This document shows, one piece after another, positions 31,266 to 41,523 of a DNA stretch of 64,000 bases (positions within the stretch are counted from its first letter, which is position 1; the number at the start of each line of letters is the position of its first letter). The stretch is from Salisapilia sapeloensis (lineage: Eukaryota; Oomycota; Peronosporomycetes; Peronosporales; Salisapiliaceae): assembly GCA_023334545.1 (NCBI GenBank), contig JAADVB010000079.1, forward strand, positions 1-64,000, read 5' to 3'. Position numbers and translations under genes: made by a program. The notes beneath the pieces were generated by a model. The model did no database searches. It was not told the DNA's origin and was given only the letters and a program-made list of their open reading frames with translations.

Positions 31266-32165
31266 ATGCCACGACACAAACTATTGGTCGTCTTGTGCGT
31301 CCTTGCAACTCTCTCTTCTGCGACAGCTTTGTTGAACGATTCAACAGTTGATGCCATCACCTTTGAAACTCCGACAAACGTATCTTCTTATGGCGAGAAT
31401 CGGATTGCGGGTGGCGAAAGTGTTCCCATCAGCAAGGTTCCGTTCATCGTTGGCATTCGCGACGGTGGCGATGAAGAGAACCATTGCAGCGGTGTACTCA
31501 TTACTCGCCGACTCGTTCTTACTGCTGCTCACTGTACACATGCACCGAACAATGGGGCCAGGTATCCCTACTTGTATGTGTCCATCATGTCAAATGACCT
31601 CGGTGAAACGGACGAAGGGATACAAGTCAGGTCTGTCCAATGGAAACTTCATAACGATTACCATGTTTATCAAAGTCAAGGTAAAGAGTTCTATACTTTC
31701 GACATTGCGGTACTTGTACTTGAAAAGTACTTTGATTCCAAGTACCAAAACTTTCCCACCATGTTTACTGGAAAGTTGGTCGTGCATGAAAACAAGAGAG
31801 ACCCGGATATCGCGACTGCCTACGGGTGGGGTATTACGGGGAAGAATGAACCAAAACCTGGATCGTTGCACAAGGTGGACCTCATTCTTCAGGTGAACAA
31901 ATACTGCCAAAGTGCTTTTGGCAAACGAGTTGTCTACTTTTACCATCTATGTGCTGGGACGAAGAAGGTTATGTGGAAGCCGAAAAGCTGGAAGAAGAGA
32001 AATGCAGCTTGCGATGGTGACGCAGGAGGTCCACTCATGTACAAGGATCAGGTGGTCGGGATCATTTCCGAGACGCCTGATTGTGGCGAGAAGCCGAGTC
32101 TTTCCATTCGTATCAGTCCCATTTGGGACTTCGTAGAACACGTCATGCGCAAGTTTCCGAATTAA
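31266..32165 (+). CDS. Secreted trypsin-like serine protease homologue with Ser-to-Ala replacement
   Basis: From the ATG at 31266 the product has 299 residues with a clear signal peptide (MPRHKLLVVLCVLATLSSAT). An S1A domain follows and begins RIAGG at residues 46-50. His89 (LTAAHC) and Asp146 (TFDIAVL) are kept, but the nucleophile motif reads CDGDAGGPL: residue 253 is Ala (GCA), not Ser. The aspartate that sets trypsin specificity (six before the nucleophile) is also Ala. The protein should therefore not cleave peptides. In Phytophthora, secreted S1A homologues of this sort (glucanase inhibitor proteins) bind host endoglucanases; that role here is only an analogy. An upstream in-frame TTG lies outside the signal peptide and is not the start. 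It converges on CAPZB with 97 bases between them. Confidence 0.92.
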   Translation: MPRHKLLVVLCVLATLSSATALLNDSTVDAITFETPTNVSSYGENRIAGGESVPISKVPFIVGIRDGGDEENHCSGVLITRRLVLTAAHCTHAPNNGARYPYLYVSIMSNDLGETDEGIQVRSVQWKLHNDYHVYQSQGKEFYTFDIAVLVLEKYFDSKYQNFPTMFTGKLVVHENKRDPDIATAYGWGITGKNEPKPGSLHKVDLILQVNKYCQSAFGKRVVYFYHLCAGTKKVMWKPKSWKKRNAACDGDAGGPLMYKDQVVGIISETPDCGEKPSLSIRISPIWDFVEHVMRKFPN

Positions 32166-32262
32166 AGACCTCCCGAGCGTATGTGACACCAGTTAAAGGA
32201 TTACTGCAGTAAGAGTGAAATCAGTCATGATGTGGTGCTTTTCTTTTATCATTTGTAGTTGT

Positions 32263-33240
32263 CTATTGCGACGACTTATTGCGTTGCAGAATCGCGCCAG
32301 ACAGTTCGCCAACAAAATTATTGCCTTGTGTCGGACCTTGTTGTAGCTTGCGCATGCCATTAATGACTTCCCGAGTCTTGGAGATATACAACGCATCCAT
32401 ACTCGAACGCATATCGATCTCCATATCCTCCACCATGCGTCCCATATTCGAGATATGATCATACTCGTCCGAATACTCCAACGTCTTCTCCATCTACATA
32501 TCAATATATAAGCACATAGATGCATTCTCGAGATATAAAGGAGGTCGAACCTGACGAGTGAGTGTGCCATCAAGGTTCAGATCGCCTAATTCCTCCCGTT
32601 TGGCTTTCATCGTCAACAAAATGGTCGAAGTGAGACGATAAACAGCTCGTTTCGGACCTTTGCTACCATCCTGCGGAGTCTCTTGAACTTCCACGACGTG
32701 AATGGAGCTCCAGGCACCTTTTTCCACAAACTTTTGGTCTACGACATCCTTCTGGACGAGGAAACAAGCAGCAAATCCAGGCTCGAGGTCCCACATGTAG
32801 ACCGAGGAGACACCTCCTTGGTAGTAAAGCTCCCTGTAGGCATCAAAAATCTCATTTGCATGCACTTCGAGCTGCCGAAGACTGTCGGACGGATAGAATC
32901 CTTCGGCGTCGGATACGGCCGGATCGTATTGATTCGACCAAGGAGATCTACAGCAAATAGCATCCAATGTCAATCTCATATGGATGGAGGATGGTGTCTA
33001 TCGGAGTAATAAAGAGCGTACATGCCTGTAGGAATCTCCGTCGCGATTATAATCGCACAAGAGGTACTTTCGGCCGTTGCTCGGATCCACCGCGACTTGC
33101 AGCGGTACATCCACACGCTGGTATAGATCGTCCGTTAGCTCTGGCTGGAGACGCGTGAGATTGTACAGGTCACGCTCGACGTTGCGTGGCGGCATGCGAC
33201 GCATCAGGTTCAGACTCGCATTCATCGCTTCTTCCCCCAT
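32263..33240 (-). CDS. CAPZB: F-actin-capping protein beta subunit (three exons, one GC-AG intron)
   Basis: Exons 33240-33026, 32947-32551 and 32493-32263 give 280 residues. The beta subunit pairs with the alpha subunit to cap barbed ends of actin filaments. Landmarks are [74 protein letters not shown] and the tentacle helix near the C-terminus (REVINGMRKL). All match CAPZB in order and spacing. Intron 2 (32494-32550) is GT-AG. Intron 1 (32948-33025) must begin with GC: the conserved SYRSPW block needs the join TAC-AG to A-TCT, and the base pair after AG is GC (GCATGT). No GT alternative keeps the frame. The gene shares a 227-base divergent gap with RPA49. Confidence 0.95.
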
Positions 33241-33467
33241 ATTCGTTCCTTGTTTGTCAGATCGATATGACCGTGTACGCAAATTACCATATACTTTTAT
33301 ATGATATAAAGTATGCGTTAAAAATACGCTTGTGGTATTCTATATTGCTATCCGACTCTAGTATAGAATAAACTGGTATATTTGAAAAAGTATAATTTAA
33401 ACTAAACATACACCCTTTGATACGACTGGAGACGACACAAAGCTAGACACAAGTGCTTATAAGCGTC
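33241..33467. promoter_or_regulatory. Short divergent promoter region between CAPZB and RPA49
   Basis: Only 227 bases separate the two start codons, so both promoters and 5' leaders fit here. The region is AT-rich. No specific motif could be assigned with confidence. Confidence 0.5.
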
Positions 33468-34837
33468 ATGACGAAGCGAACGAACGTTGTGCTGGAGCAT
33501 GAGGCTTCATTTGATGAAGATTCTCCGCTCATTGGTAGGAGACTATTCATGCCTACCTCATCTGCGAATATGAAGCCCAGAAACTAACTATCAGCTTCAT
33601 AATGTGTACAGCTTCCTTCCGAAATGGTCCACCAGCACCTGAAAATCGCAAGAATTTGGCCATGAGAATGTATGAGAACGCAAGCAAGAAGCGCATCGTG
33701 GTATCTAGTACCAACAAGATGGTCTACCAGGGTGCAAACTTCGGATACCTCTCTGCATCCAACGACAGTGCCAACTACGCGGTTGGCATCTACGATAAAA
33801 GCACCGGTAAAGTCCGCATGTGCAACGTAGACCACTTGTACGTCATGCAACAGAACGTTAAGGATGCCAAGGAACAGGTGGACGACTCTCGTGGTGCAGA
33901 TCAATCTCGTATGGAACAGCGCCGAGCTCTAGTGGATGCATTTGGTTCGAAGAAGAGTCGTCGCATGCAAGCGAGTGTCGAAGAGAGTGTCGTCAACGTT
34001 GACAACGTCAGCAGCGCAGCGTCCATCTCGCAAGCCTTGCAGAAGAAGGTGGACCACGCTCAGGAAGTCCTGCAGCAGCAGAAGGCAAAGGACGCAGCCT
34101 ACTCTGCCGAAGCTGCTGCCCTCGCCTCCACACGTAACGCTCTCCTGCCTCCTTGCGACATGGATGCACCAACACCGGACCAAGTCTACCCTCTCCACAA
34201 GTTCATTAATGCTTCCGTTCGGGAGGCATTGCAGTACAAGGCTGAGGAGGTGCAGGAACACTTGTCTAGCACGAGTACGCTTGAGTATGCAACTCAATCG
34301 GCATGGTACAAGCTTCCGACGCAATTGCTTGAGTCCTTGGCTTCGTACGACGAAGTCGAGACGTTAGGATATGTTGTCTATTCTCAGTACTTGCTTCAGT
34401 TTTTCCATACGCGAATGCCATTGCGAAAGTCTGCGAACGCGTTTAGTGAAGAAAGTGGCATCCCGCCTGTTGTCGTGTACCATTTTCTTGACTTATTTAG
34501 TGAAACGACTGAGAATGCGAGTGGGTACAAGACGCATACACAACCCAAGGCATTGAAAGATAAGCTTGTGCTCCACTTGCTCGTCGTTGCGCTCACGGTA
34601 CGTGGTTTCTCGCTCCCACTGTCGGAAATCGCGGCGGACCTGAAGCGATCGGTACAGAGCGTCGCGACGTACTGCCGACAGCTTGGTTGCAAGCTGGATA
34701 AGGTCGCGGGAGAAGCAGGTTCTGGATATGGTGCACCAGCGCTCGCGAAGAAGAGCAGCAAGCAGAGCCAGCGAGCGGTGCTGGCACTGCCGCTGCAGTT
34801 CCCAGAGCCGAGACGTGGCGGCGCTGGCAGACGCTAG
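33468..34837 (+). CDS. RPA49: RNA polymerase I subunit RPA49 (PAF53/POLR1E homologue; two exons)
   Basis: Exon 1 (33468-33534) and exon 2 (33612-34837) are joined over a 77-base intron and encode 430 residues. The start MTKRTNVVLEHEASFDEDSP joins to ASFRNGPPAPENRKNL. RPA49 with RPA34.5 forms a TFIIF-like module on Pol I that stabilises the enzyme and aids rRNA transcription. The N-terminal dimerisation part shows YAVGIYDKSTGKVRMCNVDH, a typical block of the family. A linker follows with KKSRRMQASVEE, and then the C-terminal tandem winged helix (about 195-395). A basic, Gly-rich tail ends the protein. Length is close to yeast A49 (415). Without the first exon the protein would lack its N-terminal strand, which supports the spliced model. 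Confidence 0.9.
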
Positions 34838-34939
34838 AGCGAATCAAATACAATTCTTCTCTTTCATACATTTCAAAGTAACTTCAGTAAATAATACTCT
34901 ACTGCATTTCATTTAGGAATGGAAATGTAGTGTGAATAT

Positions 34940-35491
34940 GTGCCGTCATTTAGTTCACGATGCAGCTTGGCTTTTGTACCAGAGCTGCGTAATATAAAGT
35001 TTATTCTGCAAAGAGCATCTATATGTTGCAATTTTCACGTAGCTCATCCTAAAGCGAGCATAGCGATGGAAACGTCAAGTTTAGCAGAGAATGGGACACG
35101 AGAGACGACCTGGACCAAGAATATAATGAATGCATATCCATCCGCATCACCAATTGTTTCATTTTGTACACCTATTTTGGCAAGCAAGATGTGTTGTAGT
35201 ATTTCATTTGGTTTCCAATGGCAAGCGGCAAAACGAAATCGACTATTTTTAACGAATGCGGTGTTCCCCATCCCGAGCATCGTGAATAAAAGTACAAAAG
35301 GTGAAATGCCAATTTTGCCGAATCGGTATTTAGCGCGAACGCGACCCAAACTCAAAGTAACTACTATGGCTCTTTCTACATACTTTATTGAAAATCCTCT
35401 TTATGGTCCAAAGGCCTCGAGTGCGGTATCCAAAGTCTTTCATAGTTCTCCCATCAAAAATTGCTTCCGAAATCCCATTAAACCGCCCTGA
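34940..35491 (-). repeat. Diverged dispersed repeat, copy 1 (coding-like on the minus strand)
   Basis: This block aligns collinearly with 63680-64000 at the right end of the window, with clear similarity in stretches such as GGTTTCCAATGGCAAG and CTATATNTTGCAATTTNCAC. On the minus strand both copies can be read as related protein text: SRFRFAACHWKPN here and SRFCFGTCHWKPN in the other. Here the frame is open from 35355 to 35044 with stops on both sides. This suggests decayed copies of one gene or mobile-element ORF. The family was not recognised. The plus-strand 183-codon frame is a shadow. Limits are approximate. Confidence 0.55.
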
Positions 35492-35767
35492 AAGCATAAT
35501 ATCAATCAAAATACGGTTGATTTATTCGCAGCTTTACGGACAAATCGTTCAAGTTCAATTCGCGAAAGCTTTGTCCGTAGCATAACGATTGGATTCACTA
35601 GTAGCTAAGTTTCTTTTGCTCGGTGGTCTTGATCTGTTTTTATCGCTGGCTGCAGCTAAATTTAGATATAATCCGCCTCTTTCAGACAATTGTGCATGCT
35701 GGCCTTGTCACATTTGAGAAGAGCCACGCTTAGATCTTCGCAGGAGCACAAGTACTTTTGATCAACA

Positions 35768-36661
35768 ATGCTTGAAGCTCTTGAGAACAAAACCACCCAT
35801 TCTATAGGCATGTCGAGTCATGTCACCTCATCGCCACGGATGCATGCTTTTAATTTGTTGGTCGGAGCTCCTCTGACGCTCATTATCAACTACTCTCTCT
35901 TCCAGTATCTCTCGGTCACATATTATACTCGTTGGCGTCAGTGGAGAGTGAAAAGTTTAATTTGCAGCGCCTTCCTGGGATTCGCGGTTCTCATACCATC
36001 CGCAAGCTCGGACGAAAAGTTTGTCGACAGTATGAATGACGTGTCAGAAATCTGCTCTGTCTTGACTTTTCTCGTCCAAGTTACCATTATCGGCCACGAT
36101 GTCCTTCGTCGGGTAAAAGTCTCGACGCTGCGCTACTTGACATATTTTGCTGAAGCACTCGTCTTTCTAAGTTGGATGGTTGTTATATTCAACTTTGTGG
36201 AGCTATCGTTGGCGGATGGACACGCGATAAGCTTCCTAATCGAGCTAGACAACATTCTCGAATGTCTAAGCTTGGCTTTCGTCGTCTTCTTTCGGTTCTA
36301 CTATCTTTCCCTGGGCAAAAATGGCTGGGTGCAAATGGCAAAAGGGCGAAAACTCGAGATTTTCCTTTACGTGTTGTTTATGACTCACGAGTATCCTTTC
36401 ATGATTCTGAACAAAGTAACAGGAGATAACTGGGAATTTGTGCAAGCGCTGTATATGCGCTTGACGATGGCGCTGTGCCTAATACTCACCGTCCGAGACA
36501 AAATACGTGGTAGATCGAGGTTTGGTCAGACATCTGTAAGGTCTGGCGGCCCAAGCTCAGTTCATCTTTCCTCAGGCTTGACTTACGCAAAGGTGGCCGC
36601 TATATCGGCTGCTAACAATCCAACAGCAATTGTACCAAGCAAACAAGCGAAAGAACCATAG
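35768..36661 (+). CDS. Multipass membrane protein, 297 residues, unknown family
   Basis: A single exon with about six or seven hydrophobic helices, starting with FNLLVGAPLTLIINYSLFQY and including TFLVQVTIIGHDVL and YLTYFAEALVFLSWMVVIF. A charged tail of about 55 residues follows (RDKIRGRSRFG and on), rich in Ser and Ala. There is no signal peptide cleavage site or known transporter signature. The overall layout resembles small seven-helix-like proteins annotated only as transmembrane proteins in oomycetes. An additional upstream exon cannot be excluded, but the N-terminus looks complete. Function unknown. Confidence 0.72.
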   Translation: MLEALENKTTHSIGMSSHVTSSPRMHAFNLLVGAPLTLIINYSLFQYLSVTYYTRWRQWRVKSLICSAFLGFAVLIPSASSDEKFVDSMNDVSEICSVLTFLVQVTIIGHDVLRRVKVSTLRYLTYFAEALVFLSWMVVIFNFVELSLADGHAISFLIELDNILECLSLAFVVFFRFYYLSLGKNGWVQMAKGRKLEIFLYVLFMTHEYPFMILNKVTGDNWEFVQALYMRLTMALCLILTVRDKIRGRSRFGQTSVRSGGPSSVHLSSGLTYAKVAAISAANNPTAIVPSKQAKEP

Positions 36662-37314
36662 GTTCTATACTTCATGAAAGGAAAGACTGAAAAAGTTCAT
36701 GGTAAATGCTTATCCATCTAAGTGTAATGCATTTATTTTAAAAGCAAAGAAAGCGACACATTAGTTCTTGCATTTACTAGTACACGTACAGTGGTAGCTT
36801 GAACAGCACCTTTAAGAGTATAGTTGATACAAGTGCAATTATCGACATTAGACCTGAAAGCATATCTTCACCACAATCTTCTCTATTGACAAAAGCTCAT
36901 AGCGCCTTCAGTATCAGGCCAAGCAGTCGAGACTCGTGAAAGAATGCAAACAAAAAGGTATTGAGTTCATACATGTAGTAGCTAAACGGAAAGACTTAGA
37001 CTGGACGATGTTGTTATCCAGAAAAATATCATCGTAACCGAAGCACGATGCGTTAAAATCTACTTCCAAGCTTATCAACCTTTACGCAGGAGAACTAGCA
37101 CCACATACTGTTCCTATTGTTTCTTGTGTTTAATCAGAAGCGGAAAGTGATACAAAGAGCACTGCTTCATATGAATGTGCATCGATCATACATTGAAGAT
37201 CGGTTAAAGAACTTTTTGCTTTCCCATCTCCTGATCCAGCCCAGCTCGGTGACAAGCAACGAGCATAATGATAATACCAAGAGAACTTAAAGAATCGACG
37301 GTCCGTTTATTGGT
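36662..37314. other. Convergent intergenic region before the glutathione peroxidase gene
   Basis: About 650 AT-rich bases between the stops of two genes facing each other. A minus-strand stretch of about 54 open codons (about 36910-37080) and a short hydrophobic minus-strand frame (about 36780-36850) were examined. Neither joins into a recognisable gene. Confidence 0.35.
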
Positions 37315-38118
37315 TTACAAAGCTTGCTGTTGAGCGTCCGCTAACGTCGCACCTTCATTGTGAGCGTAGTCACTCGACTGCATGAGCGTCCGAATGTCTG
37401 CAGCAATCGTCTCGTAGTCGATCTTGGGACTGTATCGTCGGAAAGGCACGCCGTCCGGTCCGATTAAAAACTTTTCAAAGTTCCACGACACGTCAGCTCT
37501 GGAGACTGGCATCCACGTGATGCGCATCGGGTGAGAGAAGACACCACTGGGCGCAGACATTTCGTCGAACAACGTTCTGTCGGATGGAAAAGGTAGAGAT
37601 AGCTTAAGGAAATTGAAAATCGGGTGCGCATTCGCACCGTTCACTTCTACTTTTTCCGACAAGGGGAACTTTGGTTCAAACCCGTTGCCAGGTCGAACGT
37701 ACTTGAGTGACATGAGGATCTCTCGACCGTTTAAGTTCTCTTGATGACCAAACTGGTTGCATGGACAACCGACAATGGCCAAGTCTGGAAACGCTTCCTG
37801 CAGGTCATTTAGCTGATAATACCCTTTAGTCGTGGAATTGCAGTGCGACGCGACATTCGCAATCAAGAGCACTTTGCCCTTGAACTCGCTTAGACGAATG
37901 TAATGATCGCCCTCGAGCTGTCGCAGGGAGAATTGATAGGCCGTCTTGCGTCGACTTGGATTCGTGCCACTCGATCCGTTGGCGCTCCCAGCCGGTGGGG
38001 ACGTCGCACTGGACGAATTGTTAGAGCCCTGGCTAGTGGATCGAACGGCCACCGCCACGGGGACATGCTCGTTCTGTCCGTTCGAGGTGCTGCAGCCAGA
38101 GTCGGAAGGAAGCTTCAT
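37315..38118 (-). CDS. GPX: Glutathione peroxidase-like protein, cysteine type, with long N-terminal extension
   Basis: From the ATG at 38118 the product has 267 residues. The thioredoxin-fold GPx domain starts near residue 60 (YQFSLRQLEGDHYIRLSEFK). The catalytic position is Cys93 in NVASHCNSTTKGY (TGC, not the TGA of selenoproteins). Gln122 is in CNQFGHQEN and Trp212/Asn213 are in SWNFEKFL, so the tetrad Cys-Gln-Trp-Asn is present. These enzymes reduce hydrogen peroxide and lipid hydroperoxides with glutathione or thioredoxin. The segment between Gln and Trp includes the long oligomerisation loop seen in classical GPx1-like enzymes. The first 58 residues are Ser/Asn/Gly-rich, low-complexity and of unknown role. 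A TTG six codons upstream opens the frame but is not a likely start. Confidence 0.93.
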   Translation of the reverse strand: MKLPSDSGCSTSNGQNEHVPVAVAVRSTSQGSNNSSSATSPPAGSANGSSGTNPSRRKTAYQFSLRQLEGDHYIRLSEFKGKVLLIANVASHCNSTTKGYYQLNDLQEAFPDLAIVGCPCNQFGHQENLNGREILMSLKYVRPGNGFEPKFPLSEKVEVNGANAHPIFNFLKLSLPFPSDRTLFDEMSAPSGVFSHPMRITWMPVSRADVSWNFEKFLIGPDGVPFRRYSPKIDYETIAADIRTLMQSSDYAHNEGATLADAQQQAL

Positions 38119-40143
38119 CGTTTTGGTATTCGGCAAGTGACGGAATGCGATGTCCGACCGTGGTTAATAACGTCCGGATGAAATGGCGCTAAAACTGTAT
38201 ACTGGAGCTACGATAGTGCACCGATTAACTGCGCCTAGAATAAATCGAGACGGCCGGCAAAGCTGGAAGTTTATATTCTTTTTCTTTGTTTCATGGCGTA
38301 GTATCGTCTGGATAAAGGCGTCAATCGAGCCGGTGGTACCTGTTGTTTATGGCGAAGACTGGACGAGATGGACAGACTGTATTACAAATTAAGTATGACG
38401 ACGACGCTATGCTTTAGCATGGTCAAATGCGTAAAGGTCGCTTATAGAAGACAAATTTATTTTGGTGGATGCGAAGGAAATCGTACGATTGCTTCACTTT
38501 TACATAAATGCTCGCTGGAGGGTAGATAGAGCACCGGAACAGTAAAGTTTCGTGATATTTCGAGTTAAGAGTTAAACAAATAGTCGTAGCATGGCTCTTT
38601 ATCGCCCCAACATGAAGGTACCACTACGTGCGGTAACTTAGTAAAAGCTTGGTAGGGTCAGTTTATCTATTCAATAAGTATGAAAGTATGCAGAAGGTGG
38701 CATTCTATAATGTCTTAGCCTGAGACAGGGCAATTATAGAGTCCAAGTTTCCACAGTCGTACATTGGTATCTATGAAGTGTTCAGCACGTAGGCTCTATA
38801 TGATGCTTCTACTATTGCTGTGTTTCTCCAACAGTAGCATACAGATTTGCAAGACCTACTTTTGCCTTCTACTGTACTATACAACTCAAATGGTATTCTG
38901 TCCTTCGACGACTTGCAACTGCGTTCTTGATTGCTCCTCTTTTGCACATCCAATTCATCTTCCTTTCGCCATCACAAAGAAACAAACTAAGAAAGCTACG
39001 CGGTAGTAGACTGTATGCGTCGATCTTTACTTGTAGCTTTAGTGGATACTCTTCTCGGGTTGCTTCCGCATTTATAGAAGAGCCAACTTGCGATCGAGGT
39101 CGTAAGCACGAACACAACTTGCAAATTCCCTTCTCTTTGTCTTAGTATGGTATTAAAACACCCCATGCGCATATCCATAGTCGATTATAAATCAAAGATG
39201 AAGACATGATCAGATTTCTTGACCAAACGACTGACTTGCGTTTTGTCCTTGACATCGACTTGATTTCGTAGCCTCACCGAAATGGCGTCTCATCATCATC
39301 AGTTGGTATGATGCAATTATAAGATGAGCTGATAAGACCAGAGAGGATACTGCATGAAATGATGGGGAGCTCTACCGTACTTATTCAATATCTACCGGCG
39401 ATCAGCGGGCAAAAATTCACGTGAATCTGTATGTCTGAGCACCTGCAGACCAGTTTCTTTGCGTACTCTATCACCATACCTTGATATATCAAGATTGCTC
39501 GTTTCCACAGTCGCGTTCGAGTGTCTCCATCTAACTCGCTCTAATGCGTTCGAAATCAGTCTTGCAGTAAGCGATCAGCCAGAAAAGTCCGATTACAATG
39601 AACCCACATCACGACTGCAGATGATACAAAATGGTGCCATCACGCAATGCATTCCAGCGTGTCCCATCACACGTTCAATTAGACAAACGAAAAATCCTGC
39701 GTCAAGACTGGTCAGTACCAATGAAAGTCACGTTGAAGTGCCCTACAAAGCCTCCAGCGATCTTCGTCGGCATGAGAGGGGAAGGTTGTCAGCTTAAGCA
39801 GCCATTACGATTGAACCATACTGATTCCAATAAAACCTAAGCACATCACCTGTTTGGGTCCAGTCGTCTTCGTTCATCTTCATGCAAGGCTTCATCCTTC
39901 TCTATCGACAGTATTTGCTGCATGGGCTCATGCGCATAAGCTTATGAATTGATTAAAGAATAAAAGTAGGTGATTTATAATGTGGATGTTCTACAACGAG
40001 CAACCAAGCCCTCGTACTCATGTCAATTGTCAAGCATATCTTGTATACACTGGACATAGCGCGGACATGTATGGTGCTTCATGCAAATGGTTACACAGGA
40101 TTCACCATTTCCTCTTTTCAGTTCCTTGTGGCAGGTTGACTCT
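38119..40143. other. Intergenic region, no firm gene
   Basis: About 2 kb. It holds one candidate small secreted protein (listed separately) and a 112-codon open frame at 39459-39797 that starts only with TTG and has no known motif. The rest is AT-rich and unremarkable. The right end is the promoter region of the first START/FYVE-like gene. Confidence 0.4.
38773..39006 (+). CDS. Possible small secreted cysteine-rich protein
   Basis: A 77-residue frame from the ATG at 38773 begins MKCSARRLYMMLLLLLCF, with two arginines followed by an uninterrupted leucine-rich core like a signal peptide. Eight or so cysteines lie within the next 50 residues (TTCNCVLDC and others), and the C-terminus is basic (KKQTKKATR). 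Small secreted Cys-rich proteins are common in oomycetes. Against it: the gene is short, no homologue is recognised, and further hydrophobic residues follow the putative signal. It may be a chance frame. Confidence 0.22.
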   Translation: MKCSARRLYMMLLLLLCFSNSSIQICKTYFCLLLYYTTQMVFCPSTTCNCVLDCSSFAHPIHLPFAITKKQTKKATR

Positions 40144-41523
40144 ATGGCGACGACATGGTCTACAGTCTCGGATGTTGACATCGACCAGAGTTTAAGTGAC
40201 GAATGGAACAATCGAGCTCACGACACCGTTCGGAAGACACTCCAGGAATACCATGATTTCCATCGACAGAACGACTATATAAATAGATGGAAGCACGTTC
40301 GGAAGCACGGGACATTTCGTGTCTACACGGACCGAAATCATAAAAGGTCGGACGAACGAGTACTATTGACCAGTGGCCTCGCACCTGGAAGAGTGGAAGA
40401 TGTATTATCCGGTCTTCATGCGAGCACGTCCGAAGCCGTTCGTGTCGTTTATGCCTTGACATCTCCCACGTGGTTAGATGCTTCTGTGCTCAAAGTCTTT
40501 GAGGACAACCCGTTGACGTCTCCGGTCGTTTTTGCAGGTGTCATTCGGTATGTCAATGACAATCCAATTCTATTCTCGACTCGAGAAGCCATCTACTACG
40601 ATATGCTAGGATGGGTACAAGATGCATATGATGCTACATTCGTCTACCGCGTCTCTCTCAGTGTTGATATTCCTGGATATGCTCACAGCGATAAGTCAGG
40701 GCTCGAACGAGTACAAGTGAACAGGATAAGCTTATATCGTCAAATGCAAAATGGATGGATCGGGTGTTTTACTCGAATCGACGTTGACGCTGGTGGCAAT
40801 ATTCCCGGTGCCATTGCAGACTATCTGATCGGTCCACGAGCAAATGGTTATTACGGAGCAATGGCATGCGCAAGAGCGAAAGCATATTCTAAGATCATAG
40901 CACAGCATGAAGATGTTTTCGTGCCAGAGAGCTCGACATGCATGATCTGTCAATGCAAAGCGCAGTTTTTGACGAAACTTAAGCAATGCGAAGGTTGCCA
41001 TCAATATGTATGCAAAAAATGTCGACACAAGCGAACTACCTATGAGCTTGCCAAGGATAGTCGCAAGCCTGCCAAGTACTCCTTTTGTACTCGTTGTGTG
41101 GAGAACGTCGATACAAGTAACCCTCGCTTTTCCCGCTCATCCAACACGTCCAGCTCGGAAGGCTCGCATCAATCATCCTCTGTGGTTGAGTCGTGGCATT
41201 ATGCCGGAGAACCGATTGAGTCGATAATGGAAGAGGATGGTACTTGCACTAATTATGAGCCTAGTGTGGCGTCTTCGCTGTCCATGGGTACAGTTAGAGA
41301 CTTGAGTCAGGAAGATCGGCCGTCCATACAGTCGTCATCGTCACCAGAGTTAGACGAGAAACCAACGAGGATGCTTGTCCAGGAATGGGAAAACATCAAG
41401 AGTAGTTTAGAGGAATGGAACGAAGCAGAGCTAGGCGAGTTTGAAAAGATGTCGAACAGACCGCCAGGGTTTTGGACTAAAGCATCCCGCCGCATGCGAA
41501 TTAGTGCAAGTGAGCTCGATTAG
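40144..41523 (+). CDS. START-like plus degenerate FYVE-type zinc-finger protein, copy 1
   Basis: From the ATG at 40144 (an upstream in-frame ATG at 40081 is less likely) the product has 459 residues. Residues about 35-260 form a START-like lipid-binding region, as in the large oomycete family of START/FYVE proteins. The zinc finger has four CxxC pairs: C266/C269, C282/C285, C290/C293 and C315/C318. The basic motif that binds PI3P in true FYVE domains (R-K-HHCR) is replaced by HQYVCKKCRHKR, and no WxxD motif precedes the finger. PI3P binding is therefore doubtful. The serine-rich rest ends in an amphipathic helix (LVQEWENIKSSLEEWNEAEL) and the tail RISASELD. The paralogue at 44910-46295 has the same layout and tail and points toward this gene. 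Confidence 0.85.
   Translation: MATTWSTVSDVDIDQSLSDEWNNRAHDTVRKTLQEYHDFHRQNDYINRWKHVRKHGTFRVYTDRNHKRSDERVLLTSGLAPGRVEDVLSGLHASTSEAVRVVYALTSPTWLDASVLKVFEDNPLTSPVVFAGVIRYVNDNPILFSTREAIYYDMLGWVQDAYDATFVYRVSLSVDIPGYAHSDKSGLERVQVNRISLYRQMQNGWIGCFTRIDVDAGGNIPGAIADYLIGPRANGYYGAMACARAKAYSKIIAQHEDVFVPESSTCMICQCKAQFLTKLKQCEGCHQYVCKKCRHKRTTYELAKDSRKPAKYSFCTRCVENVDTSNPRFSRSSNTSSSEGSHQSSSVVESWHYAGEPIESIMEEDGTCTNYEPSVASSLSMGTVRDLSQEDRPSIQSSSSPELDEKPTRMLVQEWENIKSSLEEWNEAELGEFEKMSNRPPGFWTKASRRMRISASELD

Noticed and set aside
34940-35491. 183-codon plus-strand frame as a gene
   Set aside because: The repeat copy at 63680 conserves the minus-strand reading, not this one; composition is not protein-like.
37315-38118. 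Glutathione peroxidase as a selenoprotein
   Set aside because: The catalytic codon is TGC (Cys), not TGA.
39459-39797. 112-codon frame as an effector gene
   Set aside because: No ATG, no signal peptide, no RXLR or other motif, and no splice partner that supplies a start.
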